In this document: piece after piece, positions 19,704 through 30,700 of the stretch | Position numbering within the stretch: position 1 is the stretch's first letter | How the letters are laid out: each line of letters begins with the position of its first letter | Source of the DNA: Vittaforma corneae ATCC 50505 | Taxonomy: Eukaryota; Microsporidia; Nosematidae | Direction: 5' to 3' | Assembly (NCBI RefSeq): GCF_000231115.1 | Contig: NW_006889854.1 | Coordinates: forward strand, 1-62,617 | Length of the DNA stretch: 62,617 bases | Notes under the pieces: generated by a model | The model's database searches: none | The model's input: the letters and a program-made list of their open reading frames with translations, nothing else | What the model was told of the DNA's origin: nothing | Made by a program: the position numbers and the translations under genes

Positions 19704-21197
19704 ATGCTCCAATTCACCAAAGTATTAATCCCCTTCCTCATCCGTACTTTCATTCCAATCACACCTTTTTATACAAACTTTCTAGTTGAAATTAAGGAAT
19801 TCACCAATCTAGAAGTTTCAAACGTCATTGCTCCTTTTTATTTCTTCTCTTCCTTTCTTGCTGTTTTCTTTTGTAAATCAATTTTACACAGTCTTGGACT
19901 AATTTACAGCTCTGTTCTTATCACTGCCATCTACTTTCTAAACATGACATTCTTTCTCAATCTGAGAAAGAGAAGCTTCATTCCTGCCTGTTTGGTATAC
20001 TTTATCTCTGGCTTTATCTCTACTTTTGATGTTGTGTATAAATTTTATATAGGAGAGATCAACGAGAAAGAAAAGAGCGTAGACGCCCAATACTCATACA
20101 TAGCACTGCTCAAAGCAATAGCAGGATCCATATCCTCCGTTGTTGGGCAGGAAATAGTCAATAGAACTGGCCATTATGAAATTAATATTCATATTTCAAT
20201 CTTTACCCAGTTCGTAAGTCTTACCATGTCTGTATACAATGCAATGAATGAAAAGGCAGTACCGCCGTTTGTTGATGTTGATATGAAAGAAGCATTTTTT
20301 AGTATGGATAAGATAATCTTCTGTGCGTTCTGTGCAGGAAGCATCTGTGACTGTTTTAGCTTATTTACGAAGCTGTTTGTCAATAATATTTTCAGGGACA
20401 AGAATAGCGAAGAAAAAGCAAGGAAGGAAAGCAATAGCACCAACAGCAATACCAATCTCAATGGTGGTGGTGTTGAGGGTACTGGCAACAACAAAAATAT
20501 TTCTAATATAGCTAACGGAAGCATTGAGCCATCTGAAAGCCAGGACACAGCAACATCTAATATTAAGCAGCCTGAGAGTAGTATTAAAACTAGCATTGGC
20601 ACTAGTTCTGGTATTGTTAATAGTAAAAGAAGTAAAAAGACAGAATTTGCGAAAGCTTTTATCAACAAGTTACAGAATATCCTTTACACTCCAGTCACAT
20701 TGCTTTCTGTGCTTCTTATCTCTCTCATAACGTTCATATTTCCTAAATACAAGCAGGAAGGAACTGCTCAGAAAAGATATTTAAATGGGAATGCTGATGC
20801 TATTTCGAATGTACTTTGCTATGAGCTAACCTATCTTATTTCCAAGTATGGGCCCAAAGAACATAAGGAATTTACATACATATCATTCCTGTTACTCTCC
20901 TCAGTTTCTCTCCTTTTGATGACAAGAACAAAGCATAAAATTATGCTGTATTTTATGTATTTATGCACGGGTGTATTTTCAAAATCATGCACTTCAATAA
21001 CCAAACGATTCCTAAAGAAGGATAGAAAGGACAACAACCTCATCATTTCATGCTATATGTCAGAGTCTATCTGTCATATTATCATTGATGTATTTTGCAG
21101 ACTGTATAAGGTCAATTCGGTTTCCAAAGCCAGAATTTACGGATTTATAGGACTTGCGATATTTTTAGGAATTATGGCAGTTAAAAGCTCAAGTTAA
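19704..21197 (+). CDS. SLC19-like folate/thiamine carrier (major facilitator type)
   Basis: 497 residues with about ten to twelve hydrophobic segments in two halves. The halves are split by a hydrophilic Asn/Ser/Thr/Gly-rich loop (about residues 232-320). The segment around residues 95-165 (GFISTFDVVYKFYIGEI, then a GS.....GQEIV motif) resembles the SLC19 reduced-folate/thiamine family, where a similar loop separates TM6 and TM7. Such a carrier would supply a vitamin from the host. The ATG follows CACCCCTC at a distance. Substrate cannot be read from sequence, and other MFS families remain possible. Internal low complexity creates long antisense frames, which are shadows. Confidence 0.6.
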   Translation: MLQFTKVLIPFLIRTFIPITPFYTNFLVEIKEFTNLEVSNVIAPFYFFSSFLAVFFCKSILHSLGLIYSSVLITAIYFLNMTFFLNLRKRSFIPACLVYFISGFISTFDVVYKFYIGEINEKEKSVDAQYSYIALLKAIAGSISSVVGQEIVNRTGHYEINIHISIFTQFVSLTMSVYNAMNEKAVPPFVDVDMKEAFFSMDKIIFCAFCAGSICDCFSLFTKLFVNNIFRDKNSEEKARKESNSTNSNTNLNGGGVEGTGNNKNISNIANGSIEPSESQDTATSNIKQPESSIKTSIGTSSGIVNSKRSKKTEFAKAFINKLQNILYTPVTLLSVLLISLITFIFPKYKQEGTAQKRYLNGNADAISNVLCYELTYLISKYGPKEHKEFTYISFLLLSSVSLLLMTRTKHKIMLYFMYLCTGVFSKSCTSITKRFLKKDRKDNNLIISCYMSESICHIIIDVFCRLYKVNSVSKARIYGFIGLAIFLGIMAVKSSS

Positions 21198-21289
21198 TAA
21201 ATTAACCACATGATTCAAATAGTTTACTGGTGTGATGATAGAATAACACTAAACTTTAATATTGCCAGATTGTTTATATTTCATAGCCC

Positions 21290-21788
21290 ATGGCAGACAA
21301 AAACAAAGATCAAGAGAACATAAACAGTCCAATCAGAAAGATGACAATCATAAATAAAAACAAAAGAGAACACTACAAAGGAAGTGGAAAAAATGTTTTG
21401 TCCTGAGTTTGAGCTAAATAGTGAAACAAAGCATGCGGGAACTAATGAGACCGAAGAAGCAATGGAAGGGGCACATCAGCATTTAAATAGCTCTTCAAGC
21501 AATAGTGATGTTAAAGATGAGATCAAGAATGGGCTCTACACCAAAACTGGAGACTTTATATTTGAAAATAGGGAATTCAATAACCACGATAAAGAGCAGA
21601 CAGCCGCTGACTCGCAAACCATAGCAATTCCTAATGCACATGAAATAAAGTCTTCACCTGAGATTTCATTTGGGCAGGATACCTTGAATATGGTTGATGA
21701 GTTTATGAAGAACGAGGCTATTGCTCAGACTAATACTAAAAAAAGGAACGTGGTGGGTGAGATATTGAGGAGGTTATTCTGTTGTTGA
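21290..21788 (+). CDS. Small acidic protein ending in Cys-Cys, one apparent frameshift
   Basis: A frame with the local start signal (CATAGCCCATGG) begins at 21290 but stops after 39 codons. A second frame open from 21384 to 21788 continues with Glu/Asn/Ser-rich sequence and ends with the basic-hydrophobic tail GEILRRLFCC. Removing one A from the A6 run at 21388-21393 joins them into about 165 residues. The C-terminal Cys pair after a basic, amphipathic segment suggests lipid attachment (palmitoylation or Rab-type geranylgeranylation) and membrane anchoring. No domain is recognised. Confidence 0.5.
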
Positions 21789-22003
21789 ATATGCCATTGT
21801 GCTCATATTATTGATTGTTTGTTGAAAAAGAAAAGACTTTATTAAAGCTCCAGTCGATGGACATTGCTTAAAATTTATAAATAAAATATCAACCATATCA
21901 AACAGTCAGCGGACCTTTCCCTAGCCTGTATTGACTTACAGACATTTCAGTGTCCTTGGTCTTCAACTCTAATGCTATGGTGCTTTATTACTTTATTTAA
22001 TAC

Positions 22004-22531
22004 TCATTTAGTATCTAATATTAACGTACTTTTTGAACTCATTACTATCCCAAGTATAAATCCGATCAGCCCCACCGATGCAGGAATAACCTCAAGTATA
22101 ACGACTTTAAAGAATAGCAACTCATCCTTTGCGTCCATCATACTTATGACAGCGCAAATAAGACCAGTGGCTATGGAACTGAAAAAAGAACACAGCCCAA
22201 CAAATAGACTGGAACAGAAGAGGATGTAGTGGCTGGCGTTTGACAGATTGGACGTGTATCTGAGAGTGTTGAAGTTCAATACGCAAAGAATTATTCCTGA
22301 AAGGAAATTGGCCTCGCAGACGACAGTCCCAAGGATCGACTTGGTGCCTACCCTGGGATACTTGATTGAGGTGCCAGCAACATAGTTTGAAATAGTCCAA
22401 ATGCCCTGGGAAGCCCCAAGGGAACTCAGTAGAAAACAGTAGACAATGCCAGCATAGCCTAGGTTTTTTGGGGGGATGAAAAGGAGGGTGAGTAAAGAAA
22501 TCAAAAGAGCGGACAGAATGATCCATTTCAT
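22004..22531 (-). CDS. VMA16: V-type ATPase proteolipid subunit c'' (Vma16-like)
   Basis: 175 residues with five hydrophobic segments; a rotor subunit of the vacuolar proton pump. Two proteolipid repeats are seen. The first contains SNYVAGTSIKYPRV and VVCEANFLSG, with a Glu inside the membrane. The second contains SIATGLICAVI, MDAKDELLFFK and VVILEVIPASVGLIG, again with a membrane Glu. The placement of Glu in the first proteolipid repeat, together with the extra N-terminal segment, points to c'' rather than c. It is shorter than the yeast subunit. No C-run is visible at the ATG at 22531. Confidence 0.75.
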   Translation of the reverse strand: MKWIILSALLISLLTLLFIPPKNLGYAGIVYCFLLSSLGASQGIWTISNYVAGTSIKYPRVGTKSILGTVVCEANFLSGIILCVLNFNTLRYTSNLSNASHYILFCSSLFVGLCSFFSSIATGLICAVISMMDAKDELLFFKVVILEVIPASVGLIGFILGIVMSSKSTLILDTK

Positions 22532-22735
22532 TTATGTTTGTGTGCTGTGTTATTTATTTGCTGTTTTATATTTATTGACTTGAAAGAATGAAGGGACTCC
22601 GACATGATTGCGCTGTTCAAAAGTGTTTTTAGACGATGCTAAATAGTGCATTAATGCAAATGCACGAGTTTATGTAATTAAGTACTATCTAGTATTTGTT
22701 TTTTACACATTCGAGATTTTTTAGGTCAGCTCCTA

Positions 22736-22808
22736 GCCGCCATAGCTCAGTGGTTAGAGCGTCTGTTTAGTAAACAGGAGGTCTCGGGTTCGATCCCCGG
22801 TGGTGGCT
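22736..22808 (+). tRNA. tRNA-Thr (anticodon AGT)
   Basis: A cloverleaf is readable. The acceptor GCCGCCA pairs with TGGTGGC; the D arm is AGCTCAGTGGTTAGAGC; the anticodon stem TCTGT/ACAGG closes the loop TTAGTAA with anticodon AGT. The T arm is TCGGG-TTCGATC-CCCGG. The discriminator base is T. No intron is present. Confidence 0.92.
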
Positions 22809-23014
22809 CATGTTTTTGTTCAATCCCGATTGTTTGAAGATGCCATGCTTTCTTGAATGCAAGAGTGGCAGCCAATCTTTTATTAGACGTTTGTAAAGCC
22901 AATTGAACGGATCAGTTCAAGCATTTATTTCTACTTAGTTCCTCCAAGAAATGACATCCAGCTGTTCTCTTCGGGCTTTGATACCTCCATGAGTTAAATA
23001 CACTTGGATGTAAC

Positions 23015-23227
23015 TTACTTTACTATTTTTTTTAAGATTCTCTCCTTAAGAATAAGTTCCCACACTTCCTCAAACTCTTTTTCGAAGTCTCCGTCAAAGG
23101 TTGAGTTGGCAGTGTCATCTAGCTGCAGCTTCCTTCTTACAAGTGCTGTTTTGACGGACTGAAGTGCCTCTTCTTTTGAATAGTTCTTGCCAAGAAGATC
23201 AAAGAAAGTATCAAGCGGAAGGGTCAT
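23015..23227 (-). CDS. Small hypothetical protein of 70 residues
   Basis: The ATG at 23227 follows ACCCCTTCATCTC, which carries the C-run start signal and supports a real gene despite its size. The protein looks helical and charged. The N-terminal part (LDTFFDLLGKNYSKEEALQS) could be a small helical bundle; the C-terminus is acidic then basic. The size and helical character would allow a histone-fold or kinetochore-type small subunit, but no motif supports a call. It is divergent from the NSE1-like gene, with about 100 bases between the starts. Confidence 0.5.
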   Translation of the reverse strand: MTLPLDTFFDLLGKNYSKEEALQSVKTALVRRKLQLDDTANSTFDGDFEKEFEEVWELILKERILKKIVK

Positions 23228-23326
23228 GAGATGAAGGGGTCCTCCATTCTTTTATTTAGAGCGATTGCCAGATTTTAGAATAAAATACAATTAGCCCGGC
23301 CCTTTCCACACCCTGGTTATTAGTTT

Positions 23327-23803
23327 ATGCAAGAAAGCCTCATTGTAATCATACAGACGCTCCTCTCAAAAGGAATGATAAAAGTCGAAAGCGAGGTTGA
23401 TCTGTCTAGAATAAATAGACACTTGTCTCCAATTGGATACGATGTAGTGGAGTTTCCTCACAAAAGAATACTTGTGCTGAAGGACAGAAGTGAGTCTACG
23501 TGGATTCAGCCTCCTTGGAAAGAAAAGACCATCGAAGAGGCAAAGAAGGTATTTGTGAAACTGTCACAGTGCACATATCTAGATGAGCAGTCCGCAGTCG
23601 TTGACATGCTCACTGAGTTTAACTATCTTAAAAGAGAAGATGGGAGATTAAAATTTACAGAGAGAGCACTAGTTCAATTTAGCGACTTTATAGAAGGATT
23701 GGATGGTAGATTTAAGAAGTGCAAGCTTTGTGGATTTTTAGGAGACGAGGGGGAGTTCCACAATGCCTGTAAGGATTTTATGGGTAGTCAGCATATAAGT
23801 TAA
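23327..23803 (+). CDS. NSE1: NSE1-like subunit of the SMC5/6 complex
   Basis: 158 residues. The order fits NSE1: two winged-helix-like segments, with LSRINRHLSPIGYDV in the first and MLTEFNYLKREDGRLKFTERALVQF in the second, then a terminal Cys cluster (CKLCGFLGDEGEFHNAC). NSE1 with NSE3 and NSE4 forms the DNA-binding head of SMC5/6, used in recombination repair. The canonical NSE1 C-terminus is an eight-ligand RING-like domain; here only three Cys and one His remain, so zinc binding and ligase stimulation are doubtful. The protein is about half the usual length. The assignment rests on motif order and should be treated as probable. Confidence 0.5.
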   Translation: MQESLIVIIQTLLSKGMIKVESEVDLSRINRHLSPIGYDVVEFPHKRILVLKDRSESTWIQPPWKEKTIEEAKKVFVKLSQCTYLDEQSAVVDMLTEFNYLKREDGRLKFTERALVQFSDFIEGLDGRFKKCKLCGFLGDEGEFHNACKDFMGSQHIS

Positions 23804-23998
23804 TAAAATATTAGATAATGAAATCTTTAGCATAAAGGATTTATTTAGGTAGAGAAGAATTAAGCAGAATGCATCATCACAAAACGAGTACTTAGTTAAA
23901 AGTGGGCACGTCAGCCATTTGCAACATCACAACACCCTAAAATTAAATAAAGACTTATTCACAGCCTAGTTTCAACTCTTTTTGGCCAAGACCCATTC

Positions 23999-24406
23999 TC
24001 ATTCGTAGTACTCAAATCCATCCTCATCAACTAGTTTTTTCCTCTTCTTTTTCTCTTTACTCTCATATGCTATCATAAACTCATTCATCTCTCGCTGTAA
24101 TGCTTTTACATCGTCGCTTCTACTCTTCTGCTGAACCGTGGCATTCTTCGAACCTACCCATTCAACTGCATCATCCACACTTTCAAACTCAAAGACATAT
24201 ATGAATTTGTCTCCTCTTTTTTCTAAAGAGACTTGCTGGGCATTCTGAATATTCATTTGAATGTTAAACGGAAGGGAAAAAGAAACGACTGCCATTGACC
24301 TCTCTGTCTTTATTTGTATTTTTGAGATTCTTTCTGCGCCTCCAACTGTAAATGGAAATTTCAGATTGAGTGCTGAGTCGTCATCCGAGAAAAAGTTCAT
24401 CGGCAT
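23999..24406 (-). CDS. RRP7: RRP7-like ribosome biogenesis protein
   Basis: 135 residues. The C-terminal third (LQREMNEFMIAYESKEK, then KKLVDEDGFEYYE) matches the conserved tail of Rrp7, a component of the UTP-C/90S pre-ribosome needed for 18S rRNA maturation: a helix with EFM..Y, a lysine stretch and a terminal DEDGF. The N-terminal part, IQIKTERSMAVVSFSLPF and FIYVFEFESVDDAVEWV, could be the shrunken RNA-recognition fold of the family. It is much shorter than yeast Rrp7. No C-run is seen at the start. Confidence 0.55.
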   Translation of the reverse strand: MPMNFFSDDDSALNLKFPFTVGGAERISKIQIKTERSMAVVSFSLPFNIQMNIQNAQQVSLEKRGDKFIYVFEFESVDDAVEWVGSKNATVQQKSRSDDVKALQREMNEFMIAYESKEKKKRKKLVDEDGFEYYE

Positions 24407-25192
24407 GAAATACGAAGAAAGTAATATAGAAGTATAAAATGTGCTAGCTCATAGCTGATTAGCGAAGTATCTTAAATAAATAGAGCATATAGCTTTAGAG
24501 GCCAAAACAGGCAAGCATTAGGTGCCATGGTTCGACTGCTGATCAAACTTCATTAGGCATGTCTTGATGTGCGGTGCTGTCTACCCAAGCTAGAGAAATA
24601 CATTGGTTGTAGACATATTGCGAGGATTATATATTTTGATATCTTCGTTGAAGAGCCTGGCACTCATTGTATGTAACACTGCCAGGGCATAGAAACGTAT
24701 ATAGAAGTACCTACAATGCAGACTGTTTTAAACTGGTATATTTGGATTAATAAAAAACAAAGCACACGGTTTATCCCAACTACAAAAGCATCAATTGTGC
24801 TTTTCATAATACTAGTTAGATGAAGGAGCGTTGTCCAACTCCTCGATTGGTTTTCTTTGCTATCTTTCAATAGTAGTTGTCGATCGGCTTTGGGGAGATG
24901 AAATATCTGCCAAGCTAACCAGTAATATTGATGGCACAACTTAGCGACATTTAGATAACAACAGTAAATTTACGAGTTTTATCAGATGGCATGACTGCCA
25001 CTATGCGGAACCTAGGCATATGACATGCAGAAATAGAGTAAATATACTTAAAGACACGTGAATGCATTAAACCGTTAACTTTTATACATTAGAGCTGGGA
25101 TTGTTTATGGGATTCTACTACTGATTTTGGGACATGCCACTGGCAGCATCCACTAAATTAGCTTTTATAAACGTTTTTCTCAATACACACCC
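24407..25192. other. Gene-free spacer before SPB4
   Basis: About 790 bases with no convincing coding frame, tRNA or strong hairpin. A 91-codon minus-strand frame at 24664-24939 has no start signal and no domain, and I regard it as chance. Confidence 0.5.
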
Positions 25193-26812
25193 ATGTCTCT
25201 AAAAACTTTCAAAGATTTAAACATTCATAAAGATGTAAAAGATACGTTGGAGAAAATAGGATTTGAAGCGATGTCACCCGTTCAAGTGCGGACCATTCCC
25301 GAGTTTTTAGAAAAGGACGTTATTGTGCAGAGCCAGACGGGGTCTGGAAAGACGCTTTCTTATCTCGTTCCAGTTCTGAATACAATTTTCAAAATACATG
25401 ACCAAAAGACAGGCTCTCAAAACGTAAATGAACAGAAGATGGACGACGAGCAGAGAAAAGTGACCATTAATGCACTTATTATTGCACCAACTAGAGAACT
25501 CTGCATCCAAATTAGTGACATTGCAAACAGTTTTGGAATAAAATCCAGCATCATCATTGGCGGTGTTCCAATCGAGGAGGATCTGAACAAGCTGGAGTCT
25601 GAAATTGTTGTTGGAACACCAGGCAGACTCTTGGAAATCACTTCGGAAAATGCTAAAAAATTCAGTAGAATCAAATACCTAGTTTTGGATGAGAGCGACA
25701 AATTGCTTAGTCTTGGATTTGAACAGAAGTTGTTAAAGATTCTTGAATGCCTCCCTAAGAACAGGATTACTGGGCTATTCTCAGCTACCATTGACGATCA
25801 GGTAACTAGATTTTGTCAAAGCTCGTTGAAAAATCCAGTAACGATAAAAATAGCGGAACATCTGCCGGAAAATCTGCACTTGAAATATTTGATAGCAATG
25901 CCCACTCAGAAATTTGATGCCTTGGTGAGATTTATAAGAAATAGAAAGTCTATTGTGTTTTTTGGGACATGCAACTGTGTGAATTTTTACTACGAAGCGC
26001 TTTTGAAACTTTTTGTAGAGAGTGCTTGTGTTGATAAGGTTCACAACAGAAATTGTGGCGAAAGCCTAGAAGAAAATATCAACGGTGGACAAGATGGAAC
26101 AGAAGCCATTGGCCCGAATGTTGCTAGTGTAATAAGCGCACCAGCGAATAGTACTTCACGAGATAGCAATGCAAGTGCTTTAAAAATCTACAAAATTCAC
26201 GGAAAGATGGATCAAAAGGACAGAAATACTGTATATGCTGATTTTGAAGCTAATGGCAATATCCTTTTGTGCACAGACGTAGCTGCCAGGGGTATTGACT
26301 TCAAAAGCGTCGAATTGGTAGTTCATTTTGATGCACCAAAAGACCATGCTAATATAGTACATCGTAGTGGCAGAACTGCAAGAATGGGAATGAGAGGCGA
26401 GGCAATGGTGCTTTTGATGCCTAATGAAAGATCCTTCGTCAACTTTCTAAAACTTAAAGGTGTAGAAATGGAAGAGGTTAGTTTGCCAAGCCTAGCTGAA
26501 GTAAGCAACACGGAAGACCATTTGAACCGTGACGGTTATGCTTTAAGCCCCCACTCAATTCTAAAGAGCAGGATGACTGAAAGTCTTCTTTCCTTGTCGG
26601 TAAAAGCTTTTGTTTCGTACATCCGAGGATATAAAGAACACATACTTAACTACATATTAAACTACAAAGAACTTGATTTTGATGGATTGGCAGAACTGTT
26701 TTGCCTTGAAAGGATACCTTCGATGGCCGAGCTGAAAAACATTAAATTCAGAAAGTATGAGAGAAAGGCACCGGTGGAGAATTCTAAGCAGAAAAGAATA
26801 AAGAAAGGTTAG
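25193..26812 (+). CDS. SPB4: DEAD-box RNA helicase SPB4 (DDX55)
   Basis: 539 residues. Helicase motifs in order: Q-motif region with MSPVQ, motif I SQTGSGKT, Ia PTRELCIQI, GTPGRLLE, motif II DESD, motif III SAT, VAARGID and motif VI HRSGRTAR. The C-terminal extension KAFVSYIRGYKEH, then LDFDGLAELF.LERIPSMAEL, is the diagnostic SPB4 tail, followed by a Lys-rich end. SPB4 acts in 60S ribosomal subunit maturation in the nucleolus. The ATG follows ACACCC. A hydrophilic insertion of about 50 residues lies between the two RecA-like lobes' strands (around residues 285-330). Confidence 0.88.
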   Translation: MSLKTFKDLNIHKDVKDTLEKIGFEAMSPVQVRTIPEFLEKDVIVQSQTGSGKTLSYLVPVLNTIFKIHDQKTGSQNVNEQKMDDEQRKVTINALIIAPTRELCIQISDIANSFGIKSSIIIGGVPIEEDLNKLESEIVVGTPGRLLEITSENAKKFSRIKYLVLDESDKLLSLGFEQKLLKILECLPKNRITGLFSATIDDQVTRFCQSSLKNPVTIKIAEHLPENLHLKYLIAMPTQKFDALVRFIRNRKSIVFFGTCNCVNFYYEALLKLFVESACVDKVHNRNCGESLEENINGGQDGTEAIGPNVASVISAPANSTSRDSNASALKIYKIHGKMDQKDRNTVYADFEANGNILLCTDVAARGIDFKSVELVVHFDAPKDHANIVHRSGRTARMGMRGEAMVLLMPNERSFVNFLKLKGVEMEEVSLPSLAEVSNTEDHLNRDGYALSPHSILKSRMTESLLSLSVKAFVSYIRGYKEHILNYILNYKELDFDGLAELFCLERIPSMAELKNIKFRKYERKAPVENSKQKRIKKG

Positions 26813-27109
26813 GGTTTTGGTAGATGCATAATGGCTCACAAATTGGTCTATTTGAATCTACAGCGCAGTACATTTTCTGTAGTTTATGCAATTTTTGGAA
26901 GAAAAGACTCTTTTTATGGAGACTTGAAAATAGTTCTAGCTTTTCTGCCTGCCATTTATTTCTATGTGGTTGAACATAACTGCACAGTTCGTGTCTGTTC
27001 ACCCAGCTAGCTAAGTGTGCTCTTCTGTTTACAATAGTGTAGTTTTTAATGTGCGATCTCCTCGCTTGCATTACTAATACTTAAATGCCATCTGATTATA
27101 TTTTGCCCT

Positions 27110-27385
27110 ATGGCAGAATCAAACCACTCAGAGACTGCGCAGGATCCATCAAAAAGTGAAATGGAGCTGCTAAATGCTAGAATTTTAAACGACTTCATAG
27201 ATAAAAGGATTACAATGGTAAGAGAAGACAGTATTTTTGAGGGAGAATGTAGATCCATGGATGGCTATCTCAACACTGTCCTTGAAAATGCAACGTTCAA
27301 GAACAAGGAAAATGGAGCTTCGATGAGCTTAAAGACATGTTTCGTCATTGGAAATTCAGTAAAGCACATTAGCATTCTCAAATAA
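27110..27385 (+). CDS. LSM2: LSm family protein, probably LSm2
   Basis: 91 residues with a full Sm fold. Sm1 is FIDKRITMVREDSIFEGECRSMDGYLNTVLENA, broken by short turns; Sm2 is LKTCFVIGNSVKHISIL. The Sm2 form (..CF..G..V..I) is closest to LSm2, which in yeast ends with NCFIRGS-type sequence; the Sm1 GYLN form also occurs in other LSm proteins. LSm2 is shared by the LSm1-7 (decapping) and LSm2-8 (U6 snRNA) rings. The ATG follows TTTTGCCCT. The spacers 26813-27109 and 27386-27740 hold nothing I can identify. Confidence 0.65.
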   Translation: MAESNHSETAQDPSKSEMELLNARILNDFIDKRITMVREDSIFEGECRSMDGYLNTVLENATFKNKENGASMSLKTCFVIGNSVKHISILK

Positions 27386-27740
27386 ACACTTTTATGCATA
27401 AGGGTCTATACTTTAATAGTGTTCAATTCTCCATCCTTAAATCAGGAATGATCAAAAATTGTTAAATAATGCCAATACCTAGCCCCCAATAAATCTAAAA
27501 ATAAGATCAGCGGACATCTTAAATAAAGGTTAAAGCAGGGGCTTTACTAATGGTAGCAGCCATGGCCTGTTCCACTTTAGAAATTGGCATAAAACTTTTA
27601 GGCCTGAGGCTATCGCCTGTATTCCATGCATCTCAGTCATAAGCAGCATAACACTTGGCAAATTCACACTAAACAGTAGTTTGAATGCTTTCATTCCAAC
27701 ATTTTTGTACAATCACATCATTCACTGTTTATTTATACCC

Positions 27741-30700
27741 ATGACATCCACCAAAAGCGAAACTTCAGAAGTAGAACGAAAACTCCAAGAGTTGGTATCG
27801 TTCTACAAGTACGAGCCGGAAAAAAGTGCAATGAGAGAGATAATGGCCAAGTTCAAAGCTACTGGCGAAACCACTGGATCTTTAAAGGAATCTCTTGAAA
27901 ATTCTCAGATTTCACATCTTCTAATAAAGTTCAACAGTGCAAAAAAGCACATTTTTGTGCTTGATTTAATATACTTATGCTTGGTGTATGATGTATACTC
28001 CAAGGAAGATGTCTTCAAAATCATTGAAAATCTGTGCAAACAGTCCTGGGACTTGCCATTTAAGGTCAAAATACTGCAGATGAGTTTCTACTTCGTCCGA
28101 TTTGATCTGACATTTGAAATGTGCTTCAAACTACTGAGCATGATTGTAGAATCGTTTGTTGTTGAAGACCCAAGCATTGATCTTATATCCAGACCTGTTG
28201 TATGCCAGGTTATTGAGAAAATTTTGTCGAAAAACATGTTGGAAAATGAATCCTACACGCGCAGCAATGAAGCAGAGAGTGGCACTGAAAACAACTATCT
28301 ATTGGAGTATGGCCATCCAAGGAAGCTCTTTGAATTCCTTTATGACAATATAGTTTACAAAAAACAAACATTTCCGTCTTATATTTTATTGTTGATTATG
28401 AAATTTCCTAATATTGAAAAGCACCCTGAGTTCGCCACCTTTCTTAAAGATTATTTTATTGAGTGCTGTTTGGTGATTTTCAGTAAAGGAAAAAACGATG
28501 ATAGGCTTCCAATGTTTGAAGCTGTTCTAAAGGTCGAGAAATCGTTTTCATCCTTTGCTTCCCTCAACTCTTTCTTTGAACACTTTCCTTCAATCTACAA
28601 AAAAAACCCCAAATGCGATTTGATGCTCAGGTTCCTATCATGTCTTTTTCCAATCAGGGTTGAGCTATTAAAGTTTCCCTTCCCATCGCAACTTTCTGCT
28701 GTTCTTCTTAGCTTTGTCAAGGACACAAATTTTTCACTCGCAGAGTCTGAAATTTTCTTAAGGCTTTTCGGTGATATTGTAAAAAATTTGAGGACTGAAT
28801 TTGAAGTTGACGGTATTATAAGCTCCATTTTTGATAAGATTGGGGGTCTATCATCAGTCACCACAAATATTAACATGCTCTATTTTGATTCTCTGAAATA
28901 CTGTGCCAAAAATGACCTGCGGGATCTTTTTGATAAAGGATTGGTCTGCGGATATGCATGCAAACGTGAAAGCTTAAAATCAAAGCATGAAAATGAAAAG
29001 CCCAAGAGCGGGAAAGCTACACCAGAAAAGCATGAAGATATGAAGAGTATAGTAAGGATGGGCATCAACGCAGAAGATAACAGCCAATATTGCATCGAAG
29101 AGATTGACAAATTCATATTTGACACTAAGGATTATATGGGACCATCGTGGAGTATATACTTTGATAACAACGGTGTATATGAGCTAGAAAGACTCAAAGA
29201 GTTTTCAGAAAAGAATCTTGAAAGTTTTATTGATGCTGTACCGCATGGGATTGATCTGTCATTGATGATTTTTGAGAGCTCGGCGCATAATTTTCAAATA
29301 GACAAAACGAACGAGACAAGGAACGCAGGCTTAGCATTGTTTGAGAAGCTTCTTTGTAAGATTTGCAACCATGAAACTTTGTTTGAGATAATTTTAAGGT
29401 TTTATTTATTAAACAGCGGAGTTGTTGCCGATCCAAGCCCCTTAAGAATTTTATTAAAATATTTGAAAAGTAAGACGGTAGAAAATGATGAAGGCTTGTT
29501 CATAGCCAATGAGCTTACGAATTTAATCAAGAATCTAGATCTTGAATCGATGAATATAAGGTCGGCTTCATTGCAAGGTGATACTAGAGGCCAGCAAGAA
29601 AATAGTGCATGCCTGGGCGTTAGCCGCACAGTAAGCACAAATGCAATGGAGAGTGTTAGCATACATGGAGAATCAAATAGCGGGATTACCTTATGCAAAT
29701 TACAAGGTCTAGTAGTTAGCGATCTCTACTCATTTCTCAGCAAAGTGATCGAAGCTACTAAGCCTGAAAGGTGTTGGAACGAAATATTTAATTTATTAAG
29801 ACTAGGGCACGGTTTCTTAAGTAATAAACTTGACATTATTCTTCAAATAGAACAATCCTTTATTTCAGTCTTAAATGAAGAGCATCTTGAATCTCTACAC
29901 GTCTGCCTTATTGAATCGTTCGTCGAGCTTGTAGAATTCGAAAGAAAGCATGATGACAGTACTAAAGAAGGGCATGCTTCTATAGAGCAGCTGTATGCCA
30001 AGACTCTCAAGGCATTTGATGCATTTATGAATCATCTATCTAAGGAGTTTAGATCCACGCCAATTTGGCGCAGGGCAGTCTTATTTTCTCTAAAGTTAAT
30101 CGACAACGGCAGATATTCAACTCGTGCCGGGAAGAACGAAAACCATGCTTCCAAAGTGAAGTTAGATGCATTCTCTTCGCATTTTCTTGAAGCATTCTTT
30201 AGTTTTTTAGGCCGTAATTACAAAGAGCTGTCAGAGTCTGAAGTTTTATTTCTCAACGAAGTTCTTTTCGTAATTATATACGAAATGAAAAGCAGAGATA
30301 TCGTTTTGGAGACACTGGCTCGTCTTGCATCACTGCTAAAAATGTTTCTACTTAAATACAGAATGAGTGAGCTTGTCGGGTACATTACTAAAATGATATG
30401 TGGGGAGGATGAAGAGATAGCAGCCGCCTCTTTTGAGATACTAAGGATTATCTCCAGTAAAGTAAAGGAAGAAACATTATTGCTTGAGTGCGCAAAGGTT
30501 GATAGTCGACTGCACAATCCAAAAGATACTGCTGTTGATGATCATACTGTTGAAAAAAGAACAGTATTAAAGTACAAAGGAAAGAAAAAGAAAAACAAGG
30601 CTGGAAAACACGCTTCAGTTATTTCAGCGGAGAATAATAAAAACTCGAAGATAATCTTTGAAAAAGAAAAAATCGACTTTAACGCTTTGAATTCGGCAAA

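Noticed and set aside
20189..20668. 159-codon Leu-rich minus-strand frame inside the SLC19-like gene
   Set aside because: Complement of the Asn/Ser/Thr-rich loop; the sense strand carries the membrane protein.
24664..24939. 91-codon minus-strand frame in the spacer before SPB4
   Set aside because: No start signal, no domain, amino-acid mix typical of non-coding AT-rich DNA.
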